Source: Streptomyces sp. Tue6028 | GTDB lineage: Bacteria > Actinomycetota > Actinomycetes > Streptomycetales > Streptomycetaceae | DNA length: 64,000 nucleotides | Direction of reading: 5' to 3' | NCBI RefSeq assembly: GCF_002300165.1 | Contig: NZ_MLCE01000012.1 | Span: 62,001-126,000 of the forward strand | Part shown: positions 31,695-39,894 of the stretch, in pieces | Numbering within the stretch: position 1 is the first letter of the stretch | How the letters are laid out: every line of letters starts with the position of its first letter | The notes under the pieces: generated by a model | The model's database searches: none | What the model was told of the DNA's origin: nothing | What the model saw: the letters and a program-made list of their open reading frames with translations, nothing else | Translations under genes and position numbers: made by a program

Positions 31695-31780
31695 ACTGCC
31701 GAGAGTTACCCGCCCGTGACCCGTCGGTGGCACTAAGGAAACCCTTGTGCGAGGCCGCTCAGCAGACATGTGGGCCTCTG

Positions 31781-31804
31781 TGCAAGACTCTGCAAGCTCT
31801 TGCC
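31781..31804. promoter_or_regulatory. second cluster of MalR-type half-sites, malR side
   Basis: TGCAAG at 31781-31786 and again at 31791-31796 (10 bases apart, one helical turn) is followed by CTCTTGCC (31797-31804), giving direct and inverted half-sites 87 bases from the malE-side operator. Autoregulation or looping is possible. Confidence 0.55.
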
Positions 31805-32005
31805 ATGGCGGCCGGGTACGGGGATCATCTGCCCGTCAGCGCCTTGCAGGAGCCACCCCTTCCCGCGGCGCACGCACGGGACGCCGAGCCGACCAGAACA
31901 AGAGGGAGCGCGATGACGCAGCAGCCCGGAGCGGGCCGATCAACCGCCCGCACACGGCGTCTGGTTGGTGGGCAGGGTGAGATTCGGCCGGTACAGTCCA
32001 ATCCC

Positions 32006-33040
32006 GTGACCACACGGCTTGCCGACATCGCAGCCCAGGCGGGGGTCAGCGAGGCGACTGTCAGCCGCGTCCTGAACGGGAAGCCGGGCGTCGCCGCGAC
32101 CACCCGCCAGTCCGTCCTGGCCGCGCTGGACGTACTGGGCTACGAGCGCCCCGTGCGTCTGCGGCAGCGCAGCGAGGGCCTGGTGGGCCTGATAACCCCC
32201 GAGCTGGAGAACCCGATATTCCCCGCCCTGGCGCAGGTCATCGGGCAGGCGCTGACCCGGCAGGGCTACACGCCGGTGCTCGCCACCCAGACACCGGGCG
32301 GCTCCACCGAGGACGAGCTCACGGAGATGCTGGTGGACCGCGGTGTCGCGGGCATCATCTTCGTCTCCGGTCTGCACGCGGACACCTCCGCGGACATGCA
32401 GCGCTACGAGCAGCTGCGCGCCCAGGGTGTCCCTTTCGTCCTCGTCGACGGCTTCTCCCCCAAGGTGCAGGCACCCTTCATCTCTCCGGACGACCGCGCG
32501 GCGATGGCCCTCGCGGTCACCCACCTCGTCTCGCTCGGACACACCAACATCGGGCTGGCACTCGGCCCCAAGCGGTTCGTGCCCGTGCAGCGCAAGATCG
32601 AGGGCTTCGTGCGCACCGTGCAGGAGCAGTTGGGGCTGAGCCCCGCCGACATCGAGGAGCGGCTGGTCCAGCACTCGCTCTACACCCTGGAGGGCGGTCA
32701 GGCCGCCGCCAGCGCCTTGATGGACCGGGACTGCACGGCGGTGGTGTGCGCGAGCGACATGATGGCGCTCGGTGCCATACGGGCGGCCCGGCAGCGCGGC
32801 CTGGAGGTGCCGAAGGACGTCTCGGTGGTCGGTTTCGACGACTCCCCGCTGATCGCGTTCACCGACCCGCCGCTGACGACGATCCGCAAGCCGGTCCCGG
32901 CGATGGGGCAGGCCGCGGTCCGCACGCTGCTGGAGGAGATCGGCGGGACGCCCGCTCCGCACAGTGAGTTCGTGTTCATGCCGGAGCTGGTGGTGCGCGG
33001 TTCGACCGCTTCTGCACCCGGGGACCGCAATCGTCCCTGA
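32006..33040 (+). CDS. malR: LacI/GalR-family repressor of maltodextrin genes, MalR
   Basis: 344 residues from GTG at 32006, the length I recall for MalR. The LacI helix-turn-helix is at the N-terminus ('RLADIAAQAGVSEATVSRVLNGKPGV') and the hinge follows. The rest is a periplasmic-binding-like ligand domain ('GLITPELENPIFPALAQVIGQAL', 'VVCASDMMALGAIRAARQ', 'VSVVGFDDSPLIAFTDPPLTTIRKP'). It should repress malEFG, aglA, pulA and the amylase until maltose or a derivative binds. An ATG at 31913 with GAGGGAG upstream would add 31 residues, so that longer start is a real alternative. A TACAGT lies at 31992-31997, close enough for a leaderless message. Confidence 0.93.
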   Translation: MTTRLADIAAQAGVSEATVSRVLNGKPGVAATTRQSVLAALDVLGYERPVRLRQRSEGLVGLITPELENPIFPALAQVIGQALTRQGYTPVLATQTPGGSTEDELTEMLVDRGVAGIIFVSGLHADTSADMQRYEQLRAQGVPFVLVDGFSPKVQAPFISPDDRAAMALAVTHLVSLGHTNIGLALGPKRFVPVQRKIEGFVRTVQEQLGLSPADIEERLVQHSLYTLEGGQAAASALMDRDCTAVVCASDMMALGAIRAARQRGLEVPKDVSVVGFDDSPLIAFTDPPLTTIRKPVPAMGQAAVRTLLEEIGGTPAPHSEFVFMPELVVRGSTASAPGDRNRP

Positions 33041-33074
33041 GGAGGAGAATGCGGGGCCTTCGTGCCCCTCCTCC
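33041..33074 (+). terminator. malR terminator
   Basis: GGAGGAG (33041-33047) pairs with CTCCTCC (33068-33074), with an inner GGGG/CCCC pair, directly after the malR stop. Confidence 0.7.
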
Positions 33075-33150
33075 CGGTGTAGAACGTGCGGCCCGGACCC
33101 GACCAGGGGATGATCGGTCGCAGAACGCTTTTCTGGCAGACTCTGTGCCT

Positions 33151-34011
33151 ATGGGTGAGAAGACCGTGACGACACTGGAAGGCCGGGAGCAGGCCCCTCC
33201 ACAGCCCGTCGCGGAGGAGGAAGCGGGGCACGGTTTCCTGCACAGGTTGCGGGCCCCGCGGCGCCCCCGCTTCTGGTTCGAGATCCTGTTGATCGCCTTG
33301 AGCTACTGGACGTACTCGCTGATCCGCAACGCCGTGCCGGAGCAGAAGCACGAGGCCCTGCGCAACGCGGACTGGATCTGGCGCACGGAGCACCACCTCG
33401 GGATCGCCGTCGAGCAGTCGGTCAACCACACCGTGAACTCGGTGACATGGCTGATCATCGGGATGAACTACTACTACGCGACACTGCACTTCGTGGTGAC
33501 GCTCGGTGTGCTGGTGTGGCTGTACCGCAGCCACCCGGGCCGCTACGCGGCGGCCCGGCTCGCGCTGTTCGCGACCACGGCCGTGGCCCTCGTCGGCTAC
33601 TACTTCTTCCCGCTCGCGCCGCCCCGTCTGATGACCGGCGGCGACTTCGTCGACACGGTCCTGGTCCACCACACCTGGGGCTCGATGGCCTCGGGCGACC
33701 TGAAGCACATGTCCAACCAGTACGCCGCGATGCCCTCCATGCACATCGGCTGGTCGCTGTGGTGCGGTGTGACCGTCTTCGCGCTGGCGTCCGTGCCCTG
33801 GGCGCGCGTCCTGGGCCTGCTGTACCCGGCGACGACGCTCGTGGTCATCGTCGCCACCGCCAATCACTTCTGGCTGGACGCGGTCGGCGGCATGATGTGC
33901 CTGGCGTTCGGGTTCCTGGTGGCGCGGCTGTGGTTCGGCGCCCTGCCGTACGCGCTGCCGCGCTGGGTGCCGGGTACGGGCGGGGCCGCCCTGCTGCCGC
34001 TGAAGGTCTGA
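33151..34011 (+). CDS. PAP2-superfamily membrane phosphatase/transferase
   Basis: 286 residues with five or six membrane segments. C-terminal catalytic elements are 'AMPSMHIGWSLW' (His in PSMH) and 'ANHFWLDAVGGMM' (His and Asp). This pattern belongs to the inositol-phosphotransferase-like PAP2_3 group rather than to classical lipid phosphatases. The N-terminal motif 'YYYATLHFV' supports that. Likely role is transfer or hydrolysis of phosphate on a lipid or polyprenyl carrier in the membrane. ATG at 33151 is 110 bases after malR. A GTG five codons on (33166) is an alternative start. Confidence 0.87.
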   Translation: MGEKTVTTLEGREQAPPQPVAEEEAGHGFLHRLRAPRRPRFWFEILLIALSYWTYSLIRNAVPEQKHEALRNADWIWRTEHHLGIAVEQSVNHTVNSVTWLIIGMNYYYATLHFVVTLGVLVWLYRSHPGRYAAARLALFATTAVALVGYYFFPLAPPRLMTGGDFVDTVLVHHTWGSMASGDLKHMSNQYAAMPSMHIGWSLWCGVTVFALASVPWARVLGLLYPATTLVVIVATANHFWLDAVGGMMCLAFGFLVARLWFGALPYALPRWVPGTGGAALLPLKV

Positions 34012-34077
34012 CCGGTACGCCCGCGGGCCGGTGGCCGGGTCCCCCTGGACCCGCCGCCGGCCCGTCGGCGTACCGGT
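34011..34077. terminator. bidirectional terminator
   Basis: Arms ACCGGTACGCC (34011-34021) and GGCGTACCGGT (34067-34077) enclose a further GGGCCGG/CCGGCCC pair. It lies between the convergent PAP2 and amidohydrolase genes. Confidence 0.8.
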
Positions 34078-34078
34078 G

Positions 34079-35650
34079 TCAGGCGCCGCGGTGCACGATG
34101 TGTCCCCCGGTCACGGTGAGGCGCACCGGGGCCTCGGCGACCTCGTCCGCGGGTGCCTCGACGGGGTCCAGACCGAAGGCCGTGAGGTCCGCCCGCAGGC
34201 CCGGAGCGATGCGTCCGGCCGCCTCCGGCTCACCCGCGGCGATCGCGGCGTGCGTCGTGCAGCCCTCCAGTGCCTGGAGCCCCGTGAGCCCGGCCCGCGC
34301 CGAGGCCGCGCCCAGCGGCGCGCGGGCGGTCGCCAGGACGCCGCGCACGTCGTACGCGGCGATCGGCCAGTCGGAGCCCAGGGCGACCACCGCACCGGCG
34401 TCGCGCAGGTCCCGGGTGCGCCAGGCGCGTGCGGCCCGCTCGGGCCCGAGCCTGCGGGACCACTCGTCGCCGTGGTCGGCGCGCGTGTACCCGGTGTGCG
34501 GCGGCTGCATGGAGGCGATGACCCCGAGCTCCGCGAAGCGTGCCGGGGTGCCGTCGGGGGCGGTCTCGATGTGCTCGATCCGGTGGGCCAGCCGCCCGCC
34601 CGGGCCGAGCGCCCGCACGGTGTCGAGCACGTGCCGTACGGCCGCGTCCCCGATGGCGTGCGTGGCGGTGCGGACGCCGGCCGCGTGCAGGTGCCGTACG
34701 GCGGCGGCGTAGGCGGCGGGGTCGGGCCAGAAGGCCTCGGTGCCCTGTCCGTGGCAGTCGGCGTGCTCCAGCCAGGCCGTGCCGCCCTCCACGGTGCCGT
34801 CCATGAAGAACTTGACGCCGCCGACCAGCCAGTGCCGGCCCTTGCGGCCCTGGAGCGCCACCAGCTCGTCGAGGGCCGCGCGGTCCGCGCCGGGCATGCA
34901 CCAGGGCGCGAACCGCAGCCGTACCGGCAGCACGGTCTCCTCGGCGACGGCGCCGACCAGCTCCGGGTCCCCGGCGTCCATCACGTGCGCGCCGGTCAGC
35001 CCGGTGGCCGCCATCGCGGACAGCAGCTCGACGAGCCGGGTCCGCCGTTCGCGGTACGAGGGCCGGGGCATGACGTCGGCGACCAGGTCCATCGCGGCGT
35101 GCTCGACGAGGTGGCCGGTGGGCCGCCCGTCGGTGTCGCACACGACCTCGGACCGCTGGACGAAGGAGCGCGGCCCGTCGACGCCCGCGCGGGCCAGGGC
35201 GGCCTCGCTGACGAGCGCCGAGTGGCCGTCGTACAGGCGCAGGAAGGCGGGCGCGCCGCCCAGGGCGTCCTCGACGAGCCGGCGGTGCACGGGGCGTCCG
35301 CCGAAGACGTTGTGGTCGAGCCCGAAGCCGATGACCCAGCCGTCGGTCCGTGCCGCCGTGGCGAGCGCGTGGCGCAGACCGTCCAGGTCCCGTACGGCGG
35401 ACAGGTCGGCGCCGGTGGCCATCTCCAGCCCCCACACGGGGTGGCTGTGGGAGTCCACGAGTCCGGGCACGAGGTGCGCCCCCTGCAGGGCGACGGTCTC
35501 GGTGCCCGGCCCGCGCCAGTCGCGTACGTCGTCCTCGTCGCCGACCGCGGCGATCACCCCGCCGCGGACGGCGACCGCGGTGGCGTGCGGCCGGGCGGGA
35601 TCGAGGGTGCGGACCTCGGCGCCGGTGAGGATCAGCTCGGCGGTGGGCAT
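34079..35650 (-). CDS. amidohydrolase family protein (YtcJ-like, Amidohydro_3)
   Basis: 523 residues. Metal-site His pair 'VDSHSHPVWG' (about 67-76), 'GVKFFMDGTVEGGTAWL' with metal-ligand neighbourhood (about 280), 'THAIGDAAVRHVLD' (about 330), 'HRIEHIETAP' (about 355) and 'GSDWPIAAYDVRG' (about 430). YtcJ-type enzymes hydrolyse C-N bonds in varied substrates; the real one is unknown. ATG at 35650 follows AAAGGAG by eight bases. It is 17 bases downstream of the permease gene, so the pair forms an operon under the divergent TetR regulator, suggesting uptake and hydrolysis of one compound. Confidence 0.9.
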   Translation of the reverse strand: MPTAELILTGAEVRTLDPARPHATAVAVRGGVIAAVGDEDDVRDWRGPGTETVALQGAHLVPGLVDSHSHPVWGLEMATGADLSAVRDLDGLRHALATAARTDGWVIGFGLDHNVFGGRPVHRRLVEDALGGAPAFLRLYDGHSALVSEAALARAGVDGPRSFVQRSEVVCDTDGRPTGHLVEHAAMDLVADVMPRPSYRERRTRLVELLSAMAATGLTGAHVMDAGDPELVGAVAEETVLPVRLRFAPWCMPGADRAALDELVALQGRKGRHWLVGGVKFFMDGTVEGGTAWLEHADCHGQGTEAFWPDPAAYAAAVRHLHAAGVRTATHAIGDAAVRHVLDTVRALGPGGRLAHRIEHIETAPDGTPARFAELGVIASMQPPHTGYTRADHGDEWSRRLGPERAARAWRTRDLRDAGAVVALGSDWPIAAYDVRGVLATARAPLGAASARAGLTGLQALEGCTTHAAIAAGEPEAAGRIAPGLRADLTAFGLDPVEAPADEVAEAPVRLTVTGGHIVHRGA

Positions 35651-35667
35651 CTGCGGAACTCCTTTGG

Positions 35668-37128
35668 CTAATCGGTGGCTTCGACGGGTTCGGCGGCGAA
35701 GTTCTGGTACACCCGCGGTCGTGCGCGGCGCAGCCAGCCGGCCACGGCGAGGCCGATGACGAAGACGGCGGGCGACAGGACGATCAGGACGGTGTTGACC
35801 GTGGTGGACGCGCCGGTGAACAGGTCGATGTGGGTCACCACGAGCACGATGGCGGTGGCGAGCAGCACGGTCGCGAGGACGGGCGCCACCACGGTGCGCA
35901 GGACGCCCTCCTGGTGGCTGACCTTGCGGAAGTAGCACGGCACGGCGATGGCGGCGAGCAGCTGGAGCGCGAACAGCCCTATCATTCCGGGCGTGTTGAC
36001 CCACAGCAGCAGCTGGTTGTACGGGTCGGCGCCGGCCGCCCAGAAGCCGAGGACGACGACGGCGCCGAGGACGGTCTGGGCGATCCCGGCGACGTACGGG
36101 GAGCGGTGCCGGGGGTGGATGCGGCCGAGCGCCCGGGGCAGCACGCCCTCCTCGGCGAGCGCGAGGCCGTAGCGGTTGATGGCGTTGTGGAAGGCGAGCA
36201 GGGAGGCGAGCACGCTGGTGATGATGAAGACGTGCATCAGGTCGGCCGCCCAGCCGCCCACGTAGGTGGTGATGGCGGAGAAGAAGAGCCCGCCGGGGTC
36301 GGTGGCCGCGGCCTTCATGACCTCCGCGTCGCCGAAGGCCTGGATGACCACCCAGACGACGAACGCGTAGAAGAGGCCGAGGAATCCGACGGCGACGTAC
36401 GTGGCGCGCGGCACCGTGCGTTCCGGGTCGCGGGCCTCCCGGCGGTAGATGACGGTGGACTCGAATCCGGTGAACGCGGCGAAGGCGAAGGCGAGCACCG
36501 CGGCGGTGCCGGGCACGAGGACGTGGTCCGGTGCGAAGGAGGCGCCCGACAGCCCGTGCGCGCCGCCCTTGAGCAGGACCCCGCCCGCGAGCAGGACGAG
36601 TATCCCGGTCTCGGCGACGAGCAGGACGCCGAGCAGCTTGGCGCCGAAGTCGATGGAGCGGTAGCCGCCGTATCCGATCAGGAGCAGTCCCACCAGGGAC
36701 ACGGGGAGCCAGGGGACGTCCGTCCCGAAGAGGGCGTGCACAGTGTCCTGGGTGGCGGTGCCCAGCAGGCCGTAGACGCCGATCTCCATGCCGTTGTAGC
36801 CGATGAGGGCGAGCAGCGCGGCACCGATGCCGACGGGACGGCCGAGGCCGCGGGTGATGTACGCGTAGAAGGCTCCGCCGCTGCGCACGTGCCGGCTCAT
36901 GGCCGTGAATCCGACGGCGAAGACGGCGAGCGTGACACCGGCGATGAGGTATCCGGCGGGTGCCCCGATCCCGCCGAGCAGGACGGCGAGCGGGGCGACG
37001 CCCGCCATGACGGTGAGCGGTGCGGCGGCCGAGACGACGAAGAACGCGATGTCGGCGGTGCCGAGGGAGCCCGGGCGGAGGGTCGCCGCGGGGGCCGGCG
37101 CTCTCTCTTCGGAAGTGGTGACGGGCAT
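35668..37128 (-). CDS. APC-family amino acid/amine permease
   Basis: 486 residues with 12 expected membrane segments. The first helix region 'GTADIAFFVVSAAAPLTVMAGVAPL' and 'GYLIAGVTLAVFAVGFTAMSRHV' match APC permeases, as does the loop 'FTGFESTVIYRREARDPERTVPRAT'. Cytosolic tail carries RRARPRVY. It likely imports an amino acid, polyamine or related amine that the neighbouring amidohydrolase can act on. It is divergent from the TetR gene at 37297, and the shared intergenic region carries an inverted repeat. Substrate unproven. Confidence 0.9.
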   Translation of the reverse strand: MPVTTSEERAPAPAATLRPGSLGTADIAFFVVSAAAPLTVMAGVAPLAVLLGGIGAPAGYLIAGVTLAVFAVGFTAMSRHVRSGGAFYAYITRGLGRPVGIGAALLALIGYNGMEIGVYGLLGTATQDTVHALFGTDVPWLPVSLVGLLLIGYGGYRSIDFGAKLLGVLLVAETGILVLLAGGVLLKGGAHGLSGASFAPDHVLVPGTAAVLAFAFAAFTGFESTVIYRREARDPERTVPRATYVAVGFLGLFYAFVVWVVIQAFGDAEVMKAAATDPGGLFFSAITTYVGGWAADLMHVFIITSVLASLLAFHNAINRYGLALAEEGVLPRALGRIHPRHRSPYVAGIAQTVLGAVVVLGFWAAGADPYNQLLLWVNTPGMIGLFALQLLAAIAVPCYFRKVSHQEGVLRTVVAPVLATVLLATAIVLVVTHIDLFTGASTTVNTVLIVLSPAVFVIGLAVAGWLRRARPRVYQNFAAEPVEATD

Positions 37129-37220
37129 GCTGGCAAAGCCCTTCTGGCGGGGGCGGGGAGCAGGTCCGGGGCGTGCGGGGCGGCCCGGGGTCCGCAGCCG
37201 CGACGGCTGCCGGGACCCGT

Positions 37221-37241
37221 AAACCTAAAGCCTTTCGGTTT
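37221..37241. promoter_or_regulatory. candidate TetR operator
   Basis: AAACC (37221-37225) and GGTTT (37237-37241) flank an AT-richer core TAAAGCCTTTC. The imperfect palindrome lies in the divergent promoter region between the permease and tetR genes. AT content here is well above the surroundings. Confidence 0.5.
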
Positions 37242-37296
37242 CCGCAATGTAACCTCCCGTTGGGCATCCGGGAAGACCTCAGGGAGTACGCAGATC

Positions 37297-37902
37297 ATGG
37301 GACGGCCGCGCACACCACTCCTCGACCGCGAGCGCATCACCACGACGGCGCTCGAACTGATCGACGAGCAGGGCGAGTTCAGCGTGCCGCAGATCGCCAG
37401 GCGGCTCGGCGTGCAGACCGGCTCGGTGTATCACCATGTGGACGGCCGGGACGGCATCGTGGAACTCCTGCGGGAGCGGGTGGCATCCGCGATCGACACC
37501 CACACCCTGTCCCTGGCGCCCTGGGACGCGGCACTGGCCGCCTGGGCCCGCTCCTACCGCGCGGCCTTCGCCGCGCACCCGAAGGCGATCCCGCTCCTCA
37601 CCACGTCACCCGTACGAGCGCCACGCGTCCTGGAGCAGTACGAGCGCGCGGTCACCCTCCTGCAGGACGCCGGCTTCGCCCTGCCCGACGTGATGCCGGT
37701 GATCATCGCCCTGGAGAACCTGGTCCTCGGCTCGGCCCTGGACCTCGCGGCCCCGGAGGCCATGTGGGAGCTCCCCGACGACACGACCACCCCGCGCCTC
37801 GCCGCGGCCCTGGACGCCGTCGGCGAAGGCCGCGCGGACCGCGCCTTCGAACTGGCCCTGGACGCCTTCCTCGCCCACGCGAGGGCCCTGCAGGGGGCGT
37901 GA
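37297..37902 (+). CDS. TetR-family regulator of the permease/amidohydrolase operon
   Basis: 201 residues. The helix-turn-helix covers about 10-55 ('LDRERITTTALELIDEQGEFSVPQIARRLGVQTGSVYHHV'). The C-terminal domain ('YRAAFAAHPKAIPLLTTSPVRAPRVLEQYERAVTLL...') resembles the TetR_C type found in TetR itself. Divergent transcription from the permease gene makes it the natural local repressor. Ligand unknown. Confidence 0.93.
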   Translation: MGRPRTPLLDRERITTTALELIDEQGEFSVPQIARRLGVQTGSVYHHVDGRDGIVELLRERVASAIDTHTLSLAPWDAALAAWARSYRAAFAAHPKAIPLLTTSPVRAPRVLEQYERAVTLLQDAGFALPDVMPVIIALENLVLGSALDLAAPEAMWELPDDTTTPRLAAALDAVGEGRADRAFELALDAFLAHARALQGA

Positions 37903-37915
37903 GGCCCGGGCGGCG

Positions 37916-38812
37916 TTACGCGCCCTCGCGGGCCACGGCGCTCAGCGCGTCCAGCAGACCCCGCAGCGCGGGCCGTTCGGGGGCGGACTCGCGCACGGCC
38001 GCGTAGATGACCCTCATGGGCTCGGGGTCGCGGACCTTGCGCACGACGACGTCGGGATGGCGGCCCCGCAGTCCGAGCCGGGGGATCAGGCTCACCCCGA
38101 GTCCCGCCGCCACGAAGCCCTGCGCGGTGACGTAGTCCTCGCTCTGCACCACGAAGCCGGGCGTGAAGCCGGCCGCCGCGCAGGCGTCGAGCTGAGCGGC
38201 GAGGCAGGGCCCGGGCCATTCGCTGCCCACGAAGGGCTCCCCCGCGAGGTCGGCGAGTGCGGGCGTGCGCCGCCCCGCGAGCCGGTGCCCCCGCGGCAGG
38301 ACGGCGCGGTACGGATCGTCCAGCAGGTGCACGAGCCGCACACCGTCCGGGACGGGGTCGCGCGGTCCCACGACGAGCGCCAGATCGGCCCGCCCCTCCT
38401 TCACGTCCGGCAACGGGTCCTCGGGGTCGGTGAGCTTCAACTCGACCTCGACACCCGGATGTTCGGAGCGGAAGCGGGCGACGGCGGGCGCGACGAGCGC
38501 GGCCCCCGCGGTCGCGAAATACCGTACGGCCAGCCGTCCCGTGCGCCCGGACAGCAGATCGGCCAGCGCGGTCTCGGCCTCGGCGACCTGGCGCCCGATG
38601 ACCTCGGCGTACTCGGTCAGCAGGAGCCCGGCCGGGGTGGGCCGCACGCCCCGCCCGACCCGCTCCAGGAGCTCGGCCCCCGCTTCCCGCTCCAGCGCGG
38701 CGATCTGCTGGCTGACGGCGGACGGTGTGTACCCGAGGTCCGCCGCGGCGCCCGTGACGGACCCGCATCCGACCACCGCCCGCAGGACCTGCATGCGCCG
38801 CACATCAAGCAT
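37916..38812 (-). CDS. LysR-family regulator
   Basis: 298 residues from ATG at 38812 (MLDVRRMQVLRAV). The winged helix-turn-helix is at about 5-60 ('GCGSVTGAAADLGYTPSAVSQQIAALEREAG'). The substrate-binding domain follows with 'LAVRYFATAGAALVAPAVARFRSEHPGVEVEL' and 'LALVVGPRD'. It is divergent from the EamA transporter gene 71 bases away, the typical arrangement for a LysR protein controlling a transporter. It converges on the TetR gene with a 13-base gap. No strong Shine-Dalgarno is visible, and a start at 38848 is possible. Confidence 0.92.
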   Translation of the reverse strand: MLDVRRMQVLRAVVGCGSVTGAAADLGYTPSAVSQQIAALEREAGAELLERVGRGVRPTPAGLLLTEYAEVIGRQVAEAETALADLLSGRTGRLAVRYFATAGAALVAPAVARFRSEHPGVEVELKLTDPEDPLPDVKEGRADLALVVGPRDPVPDGVRLVHLLDDPYRAVLPRGHRLAGRRTPALADLAGEPFVGSEWPGPCLAAQLDACAAAGFTPGFVVQSEDYVTAQGFVAAGLGVSLIPRLGLRGRHPDVVVRKVRDPEPMRVIYAAVRESAPERPALRGLLDALSAVAREGA

Positions 38813-38883
38813 GCAGCTCAGCTTAACAGTCCATACAGCACTCTTCACTTGTCCTCAATCCATTCCTCCTGGACCGTGGACCC

Positions 38884-39894
38884 ATGCAGCGCTCCCTGAC
38901 GTCCTCCCTGCGCATGGGCGCCCTGGCCCTCCTCTGGGGTTCGGGCTTCCTCTGGATCAAACTGGCCCTGAACCACGGCCTGTCGCCCGCCGCCATCACC
39001 CTCACGCGCTGCGCCCTGGGCACGGCGGTCCTCGCCCTCCTCGCCCGCTCGGCAGGTCAGCGGCTCCCCCGCTCGCGCTCCCTGTGGGGACACCTGGTCG
39101 TCGCCGCCCTCTTCTGCAACGCGATCCCCTTCGCGCTCTTCGCCCTCGGCGAGCAGACCGTCGACTCGGGCGTCGCCGGTGTCCTCAACGCGACGACACC
39201 CCTGTGGTCGCTGCTCATCGGAGTCCTGCTGGGCACCGACCGCGACCTGCGCCCGCGGCGTCTGACCGGCCTTCTCCTCGGCTTCGCGGGCGTCCTGGTG
39301 ATCTTCGCCCCCTGGCGGCACTCGCACCTCGTGGGCTGGGGCGCCCTCGCACTGCTGGGCGCGGCCGCCAGTTACGCGATCGCCTTCGCCTACATGGCCC
39401 GCCACCTGACGGGACACGGCGCCCCGCTCGCCGTCTCGGCGGCCCAGTTGCTCACCGCCACCGGCTGGAGCGCCCTGGCCCTGCCGGCCGCGGGCCCGCT
39501 CCACGACGTCGACGTGACGGCCCTGCCGGCGGTCGCCGTGCTCGGCGTCTTCGCCACCGGCATCACCTTCTACCTCAACTACCGCATGATCGCCGACGAG
39601 GGCCCCACCAGCGCGGCGACCGTGGGCTATCTGCTGCCGGTCGTCTCGGTGGCGCTGGGCGCGCTGGTCCTGGACGAACGCATCGGCGCGCGGGTCGTGG
39701 CGGGGATGGTGACGGTGCTCGCCGGCGTGGCGCTGTCACGTCGGGCGCGGCCGGGCCCGGCCGCGGGCGGGACCGGAGCCGGGCCCGGGGCCGGAGCCGG
39801 AGCCCGGGCGGAGACCAGGGCCGCAGCCGTCGCGGACGCCACGGACGCCGACGCCGTCGCCGCCACCGGTCCGGGGACGGCTCACGCCCCGTAG
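38884..39894 (+). CDS. EamA (DMT-superfamily) transporter
   Basis: 336 residues. Ten hydrophobic segments arise from two EamA repeats. The first starts 'MGALALLWGSGFLWIKLAL' and the second follows 'LVGWGALALLGAAASYAIAFAYMARHL'. Family members export amino acids or small metabolites. The C-terminal 45 residues are a low-complexity Gly/Ala/Pro-rich cytosolic tail, unusual for the family. The 3' end overlaps glnE by 13 bases in the opposite direction. The divergent LysR regulator probably controls it. Confidence 0.9.
   Translation: MQRSLTSSLRMGALALLWGSGFLWIKLALNHGLSPAAITLTRCALGTAVLALLARSAGQRLPRSRSLWGHLVVAALFCNAIPFALFALGEQTVDSGVAGVLNATTPLWSLLIGVLLGTDRDLRPRRLTGLLLGFAGVLVIFAPWRHSHLVGWGALALLGAAASYAIAFAYMARHLTGHGAPLAVSAAQLLTATGWSALALPAAGPLHDVDVTALPAVAVLGVFATGITFYLNYRMIADEGPTSAATVGYLLPVVSVALGALVLDERIGARVVAGMVTVLAGVALSRRARPGPAAGGTGAGPGAGAGARAETRAAAVADATDADAVAATGPGTAHAP

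Noticed and set aside
34079..37267. A frame running from the amidohydrolase through the permease region as one long protein
   Set aside because: The part above 35650 is Arg-rich shadow sequence. The true amidohydrolase starts at 35650 with a good Shine-Dalgarno, and the permease uses another frame.
39882..39894. A frameshift or error where EamA and glnE genes overlap
   Set aside because: Both proteins end with plausible C-termini. A 13-base convergent overlap is acceptable in a compact genome.
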